Shown piece after piece: positions 53,154-61,963 of a stretch of DNA of 64,000 nucleotides. The stretch spans positions 186,001 through 250,000 of the forward strand of contig CBDFLD010000006.1 of assembly GCA_965249005.1 (NCBI GenBank), in the 5' to 3' direction. Within the stretch, counting starts at the first letter, position 1. Each line of letters begins with the position of its first letter. The notes below the pieces were generated by a model. The model searched no databases. It was not told the origin of the DNA and worked only from the letters and a program-made list of their open reading frames with translations. The translations under genes and the position numbers were made by a program. Source of the stretch: CBDFLD01 sp965249005 (lineage in GTDB: Bacteria; Acidobacteriota; UBA6911).

Positions 53154-54332
53154 CTAATCCTCTCTGGTAGTGCTGATAGTAATGACACAATGCGACTGGC
53201 CGGCCGGACCGTAACGCCCGTGGGCGAGTGCGGTGCGCGCACCAGGCACCTGCCTCGCACCGGCTTGGCCTTGCAATTGAAGGAACGCCTCGGCGACTCT
53301 GGCCAGGCCAGCGACGCCGTCTGGGTTTCCAGAGAGAACACCGCCCGATGGATTGACCGGCAACGCCCCATCCAGTGACGTTACCCCGTCGTCGAGCATG
53401 CTCCCGGCCTCTCCCCGATCGCACAATCCGAGCCCTTCCATCCAGAGCAACTCCTCGAACGAGTATGCCTCGGAGATTTCGGCCAGATCGATTTGTTTCC
53501 GCGGATCGTCGATTCCGGCCAGCCCGTATGCCCTTTGAGCCGCATACCGAAGAGACTCGCAGGCGGCGAGGTCACGATCCCCGGGGTAATGGGTGTCGTA
53601 GCAATTGCCCATTCCCGTGATCCAGACCGGACGGTCGACGAGCGACCTCGCCTTTTCTTCCCGCGCCAGGACCAGCGCACAGGCGCCGTCGGAGACAGGC
53701 TTGCAATCCAGAGCCCGGATCGGAGATGAGAGCATCTCAGAATCGAGGACATCCCCAACAGTGAGCTCGAGAGGTTCCTGGGCAAAGGGGTTCCGGAAGG
53801 CGTTGCGCCTGTTTTTGACCACGACCGAAGCACATTGCTGTTCGCTAATGCCGTATTTTTGCATATAGCAATTGGCCTGCATGGCGGCCACGTTCAAAAA
53901 GTCCATTCCCAGCGGGCGAAGATAGATGGGATCCAGGGCGGCGTTTTCGATGACGCTGCGGACCGTTTCGGATTCCTTCTTATGGGCTACGACCAGGACG
54001 ACATCATCCTTGCCGGAGAGCAGATTGATCACTCCGTGATAGACCGCGAAGGCCCCGTCGGCGGCGACCTTCGTCAGACTCATGTTCAGCGCGCCCATTT
54101 CCAAGTGACAAAACATGTCCGAGATGGTCCGCCCCTGCCAGAAATCCTCCGAGCACGAAATGATCTTGCTGATGTGGGGCTCGTCGCTGTTTGTGACCTG
54201 AGCTTCAAACTTCAGTCCCGTCTCCTGGATGATCTGCTCCACGACCTCCCAGATCAGTTCCCCGATGGAGACATCCCTGCGGTCTGCCTGGAAAGGCGTC
54301 TGGGCGGCGGCCACGATTCCCACGCGTTCCAT
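53154..54332 (-). CDS. Thiolase-fold protein lacking thiolase catalytic Cys/His, copy A
   Basis: About 392 residues from ATG 54332 (MERVGIVAAAQTPFQADRRD); a longer frame reaches 54374, but GGGAGG stands upstream of 54332 and the family starts here. Where the nucleophile Cys should be it reads NMSLTKVAADGAF, and where GHP should be it reads SGNPDGVAG, so both catalytic residues are absent. ISEAYSFEELLWMEGLGLC near 300 is the equivalent of the thiolase NEAF/EAY region. It heads the four-gene run thiolase A - thiolase B - DUF35 long - DUF35 short; a heteromeric acyl-CoA aldolase or synthase is plausible. Confidence 0.85.
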   Translation of the reverse strand: MERVGIVAAAQTPFQADRRDVSIGELIWEVVEQIIQETGLKFEAQVTNSDEPHISKIISCSEDFWQGRTISDMFCHLEMGALNMSLTKVAADGAFAVYHGVINLLSGKDDVVLVVAHKKESETVRSVIENAALDPIYLRPLGMDFLNVAAMQANCYMQKYGISEQQCASVVVKNRRNAFRNPFAQEPLELTVGDVLDSEMLSSPIRALDCKPVSDGACALVLAREEKARSLVDRPVWITGMGNCYDTHYPGDRDLAACESLRYAAQRAYGLAGIDDPRKQIDLAEISEAYSFEELLWMEGLGLCDRGEAGSMLDDGVTSLDGALPVNPSGGVLSGNPDGVAGLARVAEAFLQLQGQAGARQVPGARTALAHGRYGPAGQSHCVITISTTRED

Positions 54333-54462
54333 ACCTCGGTATCCCTCCCTTGTCCACGGTGAGTCTTGGGCCATTTGAGCGGCCGGGTGCGGTCACTTGC
54401 AACTACGGCCAGCCCAGCGGACGAGACGGGTAGGATGCCACAGAGATTGCCAAAAGTGGAAC

Positions 54463-55962
54463 TTAGCTTTTCGGGAAGGCGAGCAAACCGTTCAATTTGC
54501 TGTCGGCGGGAGGTGGAAAGACCAGACTTACAAGCACACCGACGGCAATGGTGGGCAAGCACGTGGCGGCCGCGTACCACCAGAACGAAAGCAGATCGGT
54601 GAGCGATAGGAAGATGGCGACCGCTATTCCAACCACTACCCCAGCGAAGGCACCGGGCGCGTTCGTCCTCGGGACCAGCAATCCCAGAAGGAAGATCCCC
54701 AGCAGGGGTCCGACCAGCGTGCCTTCGATTTTGGTGATGATGCTGTACACGTTGGCGCCCAGCCTCGGCACCACCAGGGCCGTGAGGATTACCGCCAGCC
54801 CGAAAAGGGCACAGCAGAGCCGGCTCACCCCGAGTTTCAGCGTCCGACCGGACATCCAGTCGCAGACCACGAGCGCCGTCAGGCTATTGATCCCACTGTC
54901 GACGCTGCTCATGGCGGCGGCAAAGAGCCCAGCCAGCAGAAACCCGACCAATCCGGGGAACGGGATTTCAGTCAGAATAAAGTGGGTCACCAACTGGTCC
55001 TCTTTCGGCAGATGCGGCAGACCGCTCGCAAGGGGATTCGCAGGGGGAGATTGCTGGTAGAAGGCAAAGATCGTGGTTCCAACCGTAAAAAAAAGCAACC
55101 CAACTCCAGCGAGAACCACCGCGTTGAGAAAAACGGCACGGCGCGCCGCCGAGACGCTCGGCATGGACACGTACCGTTGCACGACGGGTTGCTCGGTGCC
55201 GTATATTGCCAAGAATGAGAACATCCCGAGCGCCAGGACCGAGAAGAGGCTACCTGGCACGGCTGTGGGATCGAACTCCAGGTGCAACATATCGAACTTT
55301 CCGTGCTCGAGTCCCGTTGCCCAGACGGTACTCCAACCTCCATCAATATTCGCCAGCGCGACGATCAAAACGATAAGCATCCCGACGCCCAGTGTGATTC
55401 CCTGCATGACGTCCGTCCAGATTACGGCCTCGAACCCTCCTACGACCGTATAAAGCGTCGTGAACAGGCCCAGGATGACAATGGCCCAGATCAGCTGTGC
55501 CTCATCCAGTCCCAGCACCACTTGTACGATGATTCCCACGGCATAGAGCATCGACCCCATCCACACCAGTGCCGACAGTGTGTAGAGAAGACTACCGATC
55601 AGCCGAACGCGCCTGGAAAAGCGTTTTTCGAGGTATTCGTACGCGCTGGTGAGCCGGAGGCGATGAAAGGTGGGGATGAACAAGTAGGCAACGATCGGGG
55701 TTACCCAGATCGGGATCAGTAGGATTGCCAGGTATAGGTGGTAGTTCTGGTAGGCGGCCTCTCGGGGAAGTCCAACAAAGGAAAGAGCGCTGAAGCTGGT
55801 TGCGAACAGCGAAAGCCCGATCGCCCACCAGTTCATCCTCCGGCCGCCAACAAAGTATTCTTCGTTGGAAACCTGCCGCCGGCTGGACCATACCCCGAGC
55901 GCGACCACGGCTGCCACGTAAACAATGCAGATCGCCCAGTCGAGCAGGTGTAGGGAGGGCAT
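54463..55962 (-). CDS. Sodium:solute symporter (SSS family)
   Basis: A 499-residue integral membrane protein with about 13 hydrophobic helices. SSS landmarks: RRMNWWAIGLSLFATSFSAL near residue 42, a WTDVMQGITLGVGM segment near 182, GTEQPVVQRYVSM near 257, and AAAMSSVDSGINSLTALVV near 350 (the SSVDSG sodium-site helix). It imports an organic solute with Na+; the family covers sugars, carboxylates, choline and amino acids. ATG 55962 lies 2 bp from the hairpin element R3, and no good ribosome-binding site separates them. The operon of thiolase-fold genes follows on the same strand, so the solute may feed that pathway. Confidence 0.92.
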   Translation of the reverse strand: MPSLHLLDWAICIVYVAAVVALGVWSSRRQVSNEEYFVGGRRMNWWAIGLSLFATSFSALSFVGLPREAAYQNYHLYLAILLIPIWVTPIVAYLFIPTFHRLRLTSAYEYLEKRFSRRVRLIGSLLYTLSALVWMGSMLYAVGIIVQVVLGLDEAQLIWAIVILGLFTTLYTVVGGFEAVIWTDVMQGITLGVGMLIVLIVALANIDGGWSTVWATGLEHGKFDMLHLEFDPTAVPGSLFSVLALGMFSFLAIYGTEQPVVQRYVSMPSVSAARRAVFLNAVVLAGVGLLFFTVGTTIFAFYQQSPPANPLASGLPHLPKEDQLVTHFILTEIPFPGLVGFLLAGLFAAAMSSVDSGINSLTALVVCDWMSGRTLKLGVSRLCCALFGLAVILTALVVPRLGANVYSIITKIEGTLVGPLLGIFLLGLLVPRTNAPGAFAGVVVGIAVAIFLSLTDLLSFWWYAAATCLPTIAVGVLVSLVFPPPADSKLNGLLAFPKS

Positions 55963-55963
55963 T

Positions 55964-56146
55964 AGGGCTCACTCAAGAATAACTTCACATTTTGGCATCT
56001 CATCTTCACGCCATCTTTGGCCGCGCCTCACTCGCGAAATCCTCGACGTAGTCCCGGCTACGCCTGCGGTTTCGCTCAATCGTGCCCGGCCAAATCTGGC
56101 GCAAATCTGAGCGCCAATTCTGCGAAGTTATTCTTGAGCGAACCCT
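55964..56146. repeat. Palindromic element R3 (183 bp) in the leader of the symporter gene
   Basis: Outer 23-bp arms pair with two mismatches (core tcaagaataacttc and gaagttattcttga). Inside, cgccatctttggccg pairs with cggccaaatctggcg over 15 bp with one mismatch. The centre has gtagtcccggctac, itself a palindrome. The whole can fold into a long hairpin on either strand. It fills the space between the PhyH stop (56150) and the symporter start (55962), so any shared transcript must carry it. It is noncoding and is the only copy in the window. Confidence 0.8.
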
Positions 56147-56149
56147 TAG

Positions 56150-56992
56150 TTAGTTTGAACTGCTCCGCGGCCAAACTTTCGGATAGAGTGGACAGCCGTC
56201 CAGTGTGTCCCCCTCGCCGAGTCCCGGATCTCTGGCGTTGATTGCGAGCTCGCCGGCCCGCTGAGAATGCCGGGCGTCTTCGCCGGCCCAATGGGTGATC
56301 AACACCCGTCGGCGGTGCTCCGATTCCATGTTTCCAGGTGCCCCATGGACCATCATGGCATGAATGACGAGGCAATCTCCGGGATTCAAATCAAAAGAAA
56401 CGATATCAAACAGTCCGCGGTGGGCCTCGACGTCCGGCATTGGCTCGAAATTCGTTCCTTTGAACGGCTCTTTGGTGGTGAAGTTGAACGGATTGTATGT
56501 TTTCCCGTTGTGTGACCCCCGGATGACCTCCAGCGCATTTTGCTGGGGCACGACATCAAAGGGTGTCCAGATCGTGATGAGTTGTCGGCCCTTTACCGCC
56601 CAGTAGGGCTGGTCCTGATGCCAGGGTGTTCTCTGGACCGTTCCCGGTTCCTTGACGATCAAATGGTCGTAAAACAGGTTTATGCAGGGTGAGCGGGTTA
56701 GCTTTGCGGCGATGGCGGGTCCCGGCGAATTGAAAACGAAGTCGCGAAACTCCGGTATTCGCTCCCAAACGGCATGATCGCCCCATGAATGGCCCGGTTC
56801 GTCTTCCTTGGTATAGACTTGGGCAAGTGGACCCGGTTTATCCTTTGCCTTTTCAATCGCTTTGCGCATGTATTCGATCCACCCCGGATCGAACATCCCG
56901 CGCAGGCAAACAACACCATCTTTTTCGTATTGCTGGATATCGGTTTCCGTGATCTTGCTTTGCGGCTCAGATACAAGTGTTTCCATCCACAC
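56150..56992 (-). CDS. Phytanoyl-CoA dioxygenase (PhyH) family protein, copy 1
   Basis: A 280-residue Fe(II)/2-oxoglutarate oxygenase. Metal ligands: TPWHQDQPYWAVKG near residue 122 (HxD) and VHGAPGNMESEHRRRVLITH near 215 (distal His, then the 2-oxoglutarate Arg). It hydroxylates a small substrate in the cytoplasm. The family is broad (phytanoyl-CoA, ectoine, halogenation, phosphonates), so the substrate is unknown. A close relative lies at 59829-60674 on the other strand. It is separated from the symporter gene by the R3 element. Confidence 0.9.
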   Translation of the reverse strand: MWMETLVSEPQSKITETDIQQYEKDGVVCLRGMFDPGWIEYMRKAIEKAKDKPGPLAQVYTKEDEPGHSWGDHAVWERIPEFRDFVFNSPGPAIAAKLTRSPCINLFYDHLIVKEPGTVQRTPWHQDQPYWAVKGRQLITIWTPFDVVPQQNALEVIRGSHNGKTYNPFNFTTKEPFKGTNFEPMPDVEAHRGLFDIVSFDLNPGDCLVIHAMMVHGAPGNMESEHRRRVLITHWAGEDARHSQRAGELAINARDPGLGEGDTLDGCPLYPKVWPRSSSN

Positions 56993-57154
56993 CTCCAGGG
57001 ATCTCGCAGTGCTACGTTATCATAGCCTGGACATAGGTTTACAAGCAACCCCTATCTTGGATCCTCGGATCCAATGACCCCATCGGCTTGACACTCTTTC
57101 CGCCCAAGACATAGAATCCCGAGAAATGCCAAGACCAGCAGAGGACATTGTGTC

Positions 57155-58264
57155 GTGTTGAAATTCGGCCGTTATTGCCTCCAACGACCAGACGAGATCG
57201 AAACCCCTGCAATGGTGGTTTTTCAAGCCGAGCTGGAACACAACATACGAAGCGCGATCGAGGTCTGTGGCTCTGCTGAACGATTGGTTCCGCACTTCAA
57301 AACGCATAAGTCCGCGGCAGTGCTGGCCCAGACCTTGGCCGCGGGAATCAAGAGCTACAAGTGCGCGACACTCCGTGAGGCGGAAGTACTCGCCGATGCC
57401 GGCGTCAGCGAGATCATTGTGGCCTATCCCATCGTGCATCCGATGAAGGTGGAGCGAATGGTGGCCCTGATGCAGCGCCACCCCGACCTCGATCTTCGCA
57501 GCATCGTCAGCACGCGGTTGCATGTGGAGCTTCTCTCCAGAGCGGCCGTGGCTCATGGCATTGCGATGCGTGTGTACGTCGATCTCGATACGGGCATGCA
57601 TCGCACGGGTGTGGCGCCTGGTGTGGATTCGCTTCAGCTCTATCGAGAGGCCCACAACGCGAGCGACATTCAAGCCTTGGGCTTTCACGTCTTTGACGGC
57701 CACACTGCCTTTTGCACCGATCGAAACGAGCGGCAGGCACTGGTCGATCAGAGCTATCGTGGCCTGACTGAGGTCTGGAAACGTGTGCAAGACGAGGGAT
57801 TCGAAGTGATCGACAACATTGTCGGGAACTCGTGGTCCTTTCACCTCTATCCCAGAGAACAGAAGGTAAGGGTCTCTCCCGGAACCTGGATTTATTGGGA
57901 TCATCGCAACGCCCTGATGACAGAGCTTCCTTTCCGGGTGGCGGGCATGGTACTGGGTCAGATCGTCGACTCCGATCCGGTCCGCGACACGGTCACGCTC
58001 GATATCGGGTCCAAGTCGATCAGCGACGACGTGCCGCTGCGCGATCGGCTGAAGATACTCGGCCACGAAACCATGGAGCTCACGGCCCAAAGCGAGGAAC
58101 ACGGAGTCATAAAGTGCAACGGTGCAGAGCTTCGAGTTGGGGACTTCGTGTTGGCCATTCCGGGGCATGCCTGCACGATGACGGCACAGTATCCCCATGC
58201 GTTGGTGGTAGACCAGAATGGAAGGGTCGTCGGTCATTACGATCATGATGCCCAAAACCACTGA
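57155..58264 (+). CDS. D-threonine aldolase / D-serine dehydratase-like PLP enzyme
   Basis: A 369-residue alanine-racemase-fold enzyme. The PLP lysine is in PHFKTHKSAAV near residue 48-53; a LDTGMHRTGV segment near 148 and the C-terminal metal site PGHACTM near 336 (His and Cys) match D-threonine aldolase/DSD1-type proteins. It should cleave D-3-hydroxyamino acids to glycine and an aldehyde, or deaminate D-serine. GTG 57155 is the start, preceded by AGAGGA. The divergent PhyH gene starts 162 bp away; the MlrC-like and second PhyH genes follow on the same strand, suggesting a small catabolic transcript for modified amino acids (inference). Confidence 0.88.
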   Translation: MLKFGRYCLQRPDEIETPAMVVFQAELEHNIRSAIEVCGSAERLVPHFKTHKSAAVLAQTLAAGIKSYKCATLREAEVLADAGVSEIIVAYPIVHPMKVERMVALMQRHPDLDLRSIVSTRLHVELLSRAAVAHGIAMRVYVDLDTGMHRTGVAPGVDSLQLYREAHNASDIQALGFHVFDGHTAFCTDRNERQALVDQSYRGLTEVWKRVQDEGFEVIDNIVGNSWSFHLYPREQKVRVSPGTWIYWDHRNALMTELPFRVAGMVLGQIVDSDPVRDTVTLDIGSKSISDDVPLRDRLKILGHETMELTAQSEEHGVIKCNGAELRVGDFVLAIPGHACTMTAQYPHALVVDQNGRVVGHYDHDAQNH

Positions 58265-58336
58265 AGGCCGCGAACGAGCCAAAAGTGTCCCCAGCAAATC
58301 GGTGAACGTGTCATTGAACGAAACAGGAGTGGAACC

Positions 58337-59803
58337 ATGAGAGTCGTAACCGGAGGGATCAGTCACGAAACAAGCACCTTCACGCCCATTCCAACCACGA
58401 CGGCGAACTTCGACGAGCTTTTCAACCTGCGCGGACAAGAGATCATCGAGAAATTCCACGGCACCAATACCCCCACGGGGGGCTTCATCGAAGGTTCGGA
58501 AGCTCACGGTTTCGACCTCGTCCCGACGCTTTTCGCCGAGGCCTATCCCAGCGCGCCGCCCGCTCGGGCTGTCTTCGACACGATGGTTGACGACATGCTC
58601 GAGAGGATGTCATCCGCTCTACCGGTGGATGGAGTTCTGCTGGAGCTGCACGGAGCCATGGTGGCCGAAGGAATCGACGATGTCGAAGCTCATCTCCTCG
58701 GGGCAGTGAGGGATCTGGTGGGCCCGGAGGTGCCCATCGTCGCGCAGTTGGACATTCACTCACACATGTCGCGTCGCATGGTGGAACTCGCCGACGTGCT
58801 GATCGGACGCGAGTCCTATCCGGAGGTCGATATGGCCGAACGCGGGCGTGAGTGTGCGGACGTGCTCGTCCGCATCCTTCGGGATGGTCTGGTTCCGACG
58901 ATGGCGTTGCACCCCATCGCCATGACGGCCATGGGCGGAAACGATGTGACCGCCGAGCCGCCGATGCGCGAGGCGATCGAGAAGCTGCATGCGATGGAGC
59001 GGGAACCCGGAGTTGTCTGCGCTTCACTCAGTCACGGCTTCCCATTTGCGGACGTCCCGGACATGGGCCTGTCGGTTTTTGTCGTTACCGACAACGACAT
59101 CGCCTCAGCCCAGCGACATGCCGACCAGTATGGAGAGTGGTTTTTCGAAAAACGGAAACAGTGGTGGGACTTTCCCGTGGTCACCACCCGCGAAGTCCTC
59201 CGGGACAATCAGGACAAAGGGCCATTTCCTCTCATCTGTGCAGATACAAACGACAACCCCGGCGGCGGCTCGCCCGCCGACAGTACCGGGATGCTGGAAG
59301 CCTTTGTAGAAGCCAAACTGAAAGACGCCGCGGTGCTGTATATCGTGGACACGGATGCGATCGCTCAGTGTCAGCGAGCCGGGGTGGGCGCGAGGCTGCA
59401 ATTGGATGTGGGAGCGAAGTCCACGCCGGTGCAGGGGCGTCCGATCCCGATGAGCGTGGAGGTGATGGCAATCTCCGATGGAAGCTTCCGATATGACGGA
59501 CCCATGTACGGTGGACTCGAAGGGAACCTGGGGCCGTCGGTCTACATTCGTCAGGATGGGATTCACGTCATTTTGGTCAGCCAGCGGGAGCAGCCCTTCG
59601 ATGCGGCTCTGGCACGGAGCCTCGGGCTGGACGTGCGCCAAATGCGCTATATAGGATTGAAATCGAGCGGACACTTTCGAGCCAGCTTCGGAACCTGGGC
59701 CGGATCCATTCACGTCGTCTTCGAGCCGTGTGTCCACGATTTCTCCCAGCGTAACATGACTTTCCGGCGGGTGGGCAACAAGTACCCCTTGACGGATATT
59801 TAG
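58337..59803 (+). CDS. M81 family metallopeptidase (microcystinase C/MlrC-like)
   Basis: A 488-residue protein with the M81/MlrC pattern: GGISHETSTFTPIPT at residue 6, LLELHGAMVAEGIDDVEAHLL near 102 (read in two blocks), VAQLDIHSHMS near 137, and the C-terminal DPNGG-like GNLGPSVYIRQDGIHVIL near 395. MlrC cleaves linear microcystin and nodularin peptides, but most family members, as here, lie with amino acid or opine genes and have unknown peptide/amide substrates. GGAG precedes the start by 9 nt. It is 72 bp downstream of the D-threonine aldolase-like gene and 25 bp upstream of a PhyH gene, so the three are likely co-expressed. Confidence 0.88.
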   Translation: MRVVTGGISHETSTFTPIPTTTANFDELFNLRGQEIIEKFHGTNTPTGGFIEGSEAHGFDLVPTLFAEAYPSAPPARAVFDTMVDDMLERMSSALPVDGVLLELHGAMVAEGIDDVEAHLLGAVRDLVGPEVPIVAQLDIHSHMSRRMVELADVLIGRESYPEVDMAERGRECADVLVRILRDGLVPTMALHPIAMTAMGGNDVTAEPPMREAIEKLHAMEREPGVVCASLSHGFPFADVPDMGLSVFVVTDNDIASAQRHADQYGEWFFEKRKQWWDFPVVTTREVLRDNQDKGPFPLICADTNDNPGGGSPADSTGMLEAFVEAKLKDAAVLYIVDTDAIAQCQRAGVGARLQLDVGAKSTPVQGRPIPMSVEVMAISDGSFRYDGPMYGGLEGNLGPSVYIRQDGIHVILVSQREQPFDAALARSLGLDVRQMRYIGLKSSGHFRASFGTWAGSIHVVFEPCVHDFSQRNMTFRRVGNKYPLTDI

Positions 59804-59828
59804 TCGGGGTAGTTGGGACAGGGTGCGA

Positions 59829-60674
59829 ATGGGCAGCAATGTCGATGAGCCAACCATTGAAGCTTTCGAGCGTGACGGAGCAGTTTGTCTGCGCGGTGTG
59901 TTCGAACAACGATGGCTTCGGACCGTGACCTCTGGGATCGAACGGAACCTGGCGGAACCTGGTCCCTATTCTGAATCTCTGCAGGCAGAAGGTGCGGAAG
60001 GCGGACCCGGGAAGTTTTTCGATGATTACTGCAACTGGCAAGAAATCCGGGAATACCGCGACTATGTGTTCGAATCCCCGGCGGCGGAGATTGCGGCGCG
60101 CCTGATGCGTTCGCGACAGGCAATCTTCTATCACGAACATGTCTTCATCAAGGACCCTCATACAGAAAAGCGCACACCGTGGCATCATGACCAGCCTTAT
60201 TACCCGGTGGATGGTTCACAGATTTGCTCGATCTGGATGCCGCTGGATCCCATACCACTGGAGACCAGCCTACGGTTGGTCAAGGGCTCGCATGCTTGGG
60301 GGCGTTGGTTCATGCCTCAAAAGTTTGAGACCGAACGCGACTATCCACTCAAGACCTCAGCGAGCGAGGAATCAGCCAACCTCGCGAGGTATGAGCCGAT
60401 GCCCGATATCGACGGGCACCCCGAACGGTACGAGATCCTGGCCTGGGCGGTCCAACCCGGGGACTGCGTGGTGTTTCACGGGAGATCCTTACACGGTGCG
60501 TTTGGAAATACGTCACAAACGACGTCCCGACGGGTTCTCTCGACACGATGGCTGGGGGATGATGCCCGTCTGGCCGAGCGTCCCTGGGAGGTCTCCCCTC
60601 CGATTACTGGCGGGTTGAAGCCGGGAGAGCCCATGGCATGTGAGACCTTTCCCGTGATCTGGCCTTCGGGATGA
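59829..60674 (+). CDS. Phytanoyl-CoA dioxygenase (PhyH) family protein, copy 2
   Basis: A 281-residue oxygenase from ATG 59829 (GTG 59823 is an alternative, two codons earlier). Ligands: TPWHHDQPYYPVDG near residue 117 (HxD) and HGRSLHGAFGN near 218 (distal His), followed by SRRVLSTRW with the 2-oxoglutarate Arg. The match to copy 1 at 56150-56992 is strong across the whole length (same FERDGAVCLRGVF / YEKDGVVCLRGMF opening), so they are paralogues of one subfamily. It is the last gene of the D-threonine aldolase-like/MlrC/PhyH run. Confidence 0.9.
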   Translation: MGSNVDEPTIEAFERDGAVCLRGVFEQRWLRTVTSGIERNLAEPGPYSESLQAEGAEGGPGKFFDDYCNWQEIREYRDYVFESPAAEIAARLMRSRQAIFYHEHVFIKDPHTEKRTPWHHDQPYYPVDGSQICSIWMPLDPIPLETSLRLVKGSHAWGRWFMPQKFETERDYPLKTSASEESANLARYEPMPDIDGHPERYEILAWAVQPGDCVVFHGRSLHGAFGNTSQTTSRRVLSTRWLGDDARLAERPWEVSPPITGGLKPGEPMACETFPVIWPSG

Positions 60675-60708
60675 TGGGGGCTACGCGCTTCACTCTTCCC
60701 ACGAAAGT

Positions 60709-61944
60709 CTACGAATCACTCAATGAATCCCCCCAGACCCGCCGGCCTCGCAACACTGTGGCGATACAGGCGTTCGGACGGAAGTGGTAGAACCAGTAGT
60801 TTACATCCGGCGCATCGATAAGAGCGAAGTCCGCTTTCTTGCCCGGCTCCAGGGAGCCGACCGACTCCTCGACGCCCAGCGCCTTGGCGGCATAAATTGT
60901 CGCGCCCTTGAGTGCCTCGGCCGGCGTCATCCGCTGCAGCAAGCACGCCGTCGTCATTGCCCAGGGAAGATGATAGCTCGGAGCGGATCCGGGGTTGAAG
61001 TCGGTTGCCACGGCTACCGGCACTCCGCAATCGATGAGCCGGCGGGCTTGCAACGGAGGCTGGCGCAGATAGAGCGCCGCCAGGGGAAGACTCACCGCTA
61101 CCACGCCCGCAGGCGCCATTGCTTCGATCCCTTCAGTCGCGGCGTATTCCAGGTGATCCGCCGAAGCAGCCCCGAGCTCGGCCGCGAGTGCCGCCCCGCC
61201 GGCATCGGTCAGTTGATCGGCGTGCAGTTTAGGGCGCAACCCGTGTTTTTTACCAGTCTCGAGAATCCGGCGGGCCTCTTCGATCGAGTAGGCGGAGTCC
61301 TCCACAAAAACATCACAAAAGTCCGCGAGTCCCTTCTGGGAAACGGCCGGAATCATCTCCTGCTCCAAAATCCGTAGGTAGGCCTTGCGATCGTTTTGGT
61401 ACTCCTTGGGAACAAGATGGGCTCCCAGAAAGGTCGGGACGATCCGGACCGGCTGTTGCTGCGCCAGCGCTTGATAGACTGTCAGGAGTTTGATCTCGTT
61501 TTCGAAGTCCAACCCGTATCCGCTCTTGCATTCCACGGTTGTAACCCCGAGCTGGACCATTTGGCTCAGCAGTCCCTGGCTCTTGTCGAGGAGCGATTCC
61601 TGAGAAGCAGCGCGCGTGGCCTTGACGGTCGAGTGGATGCCTCCGCCGGCCTTGGTGATCTCCAGGTAGCCTTTCCCCTGTATCCGCAGCTCGAACTCTT
61701 CGGCGCGCCAGCCGCCAAAGGCAAGGTGCGTGTGGGCATCGACCAGTCCGGGAACGACCAACTTTCCTGCCGCATCCCAGATTTCGTGGCTGTCGTAGGA
61801 TGTGGGAACTTCTTTTTCCGGTCCCACCCACAGAATCGAATCTTCTTCCCAGACCAGGGCCGCCTGCTCGATGATGTGAATGTGTGACTGAGCCCCTTCC
61901 ATTTTGCAGGTGGCGAGGGAAGAGATGTTTCGAAGGATCGGCAT
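60709..61944 (-). CDS. hutI: Imidazolonepropionase
   Basis: A 411-residue enzyme of histidine degradation that opens the imidazolone ring to N-formimino-L-glutamate. Metal and active-site segments: VPGLVDAHTHLAFGG near residue 65 (HxH), CKSGYGLDFENE near 142, GAHLVPKEY near 178, KLHADQLTD near 238, and VATDFNPGS near 313. ATG 61944 is chosen because AGGAG lies 7 nt upstream; the frame is open to 61998 but the extra residues overlap the stop of the sulfatase fragment. No other hut genes are in the window. The upstream sulfatase fragment ends 19 bp before this start. Confidence 0.92.
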   Translation of the reverse strand: MPILRNISSLATCKMEGAQSHIHIIEQAALVWEEDSILWVGPEKEVPTSYDSHEIWDAAGKLVVPGLVDAHTHLAFGGWRAEEFELRIQGKGYLEITKAGGGIHSTVKATRAASQESLLDKSQGLLSQMVQLGVTTVECKSGYGLDFENEIKLLTVYQALAQQQPVRIVPTFLGAHLVPKEYQNDRKAYLRILEQEMIPAVSQKGLADFCDVFVEDSAYSIEEARRILETGKKHGLRPKLHADQLTDAGGAALAAELGAASADHLEYAATEGIEAMAPAGVVAVSLPLAALYLRQPPLQARRLIDCGVPVAVATDFNPGSAPSYHLPWAMTTACLLQRMTPAEALKGATIYAAKALGVEESVGSLEPGKKADFALIDAPDVNYWFYHFRPNACIATVLRGRRVWGDSLSDS

Positions 61945-61963
61945 GTGATACTCCTGGCGAAGT

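Noticed and set aside
57020..58507. Open frame of 495 codons on the minus strand
   Set aside because: Antisense to the D-threonine aldolase-like gene, which has clear PLP and metal motifs.
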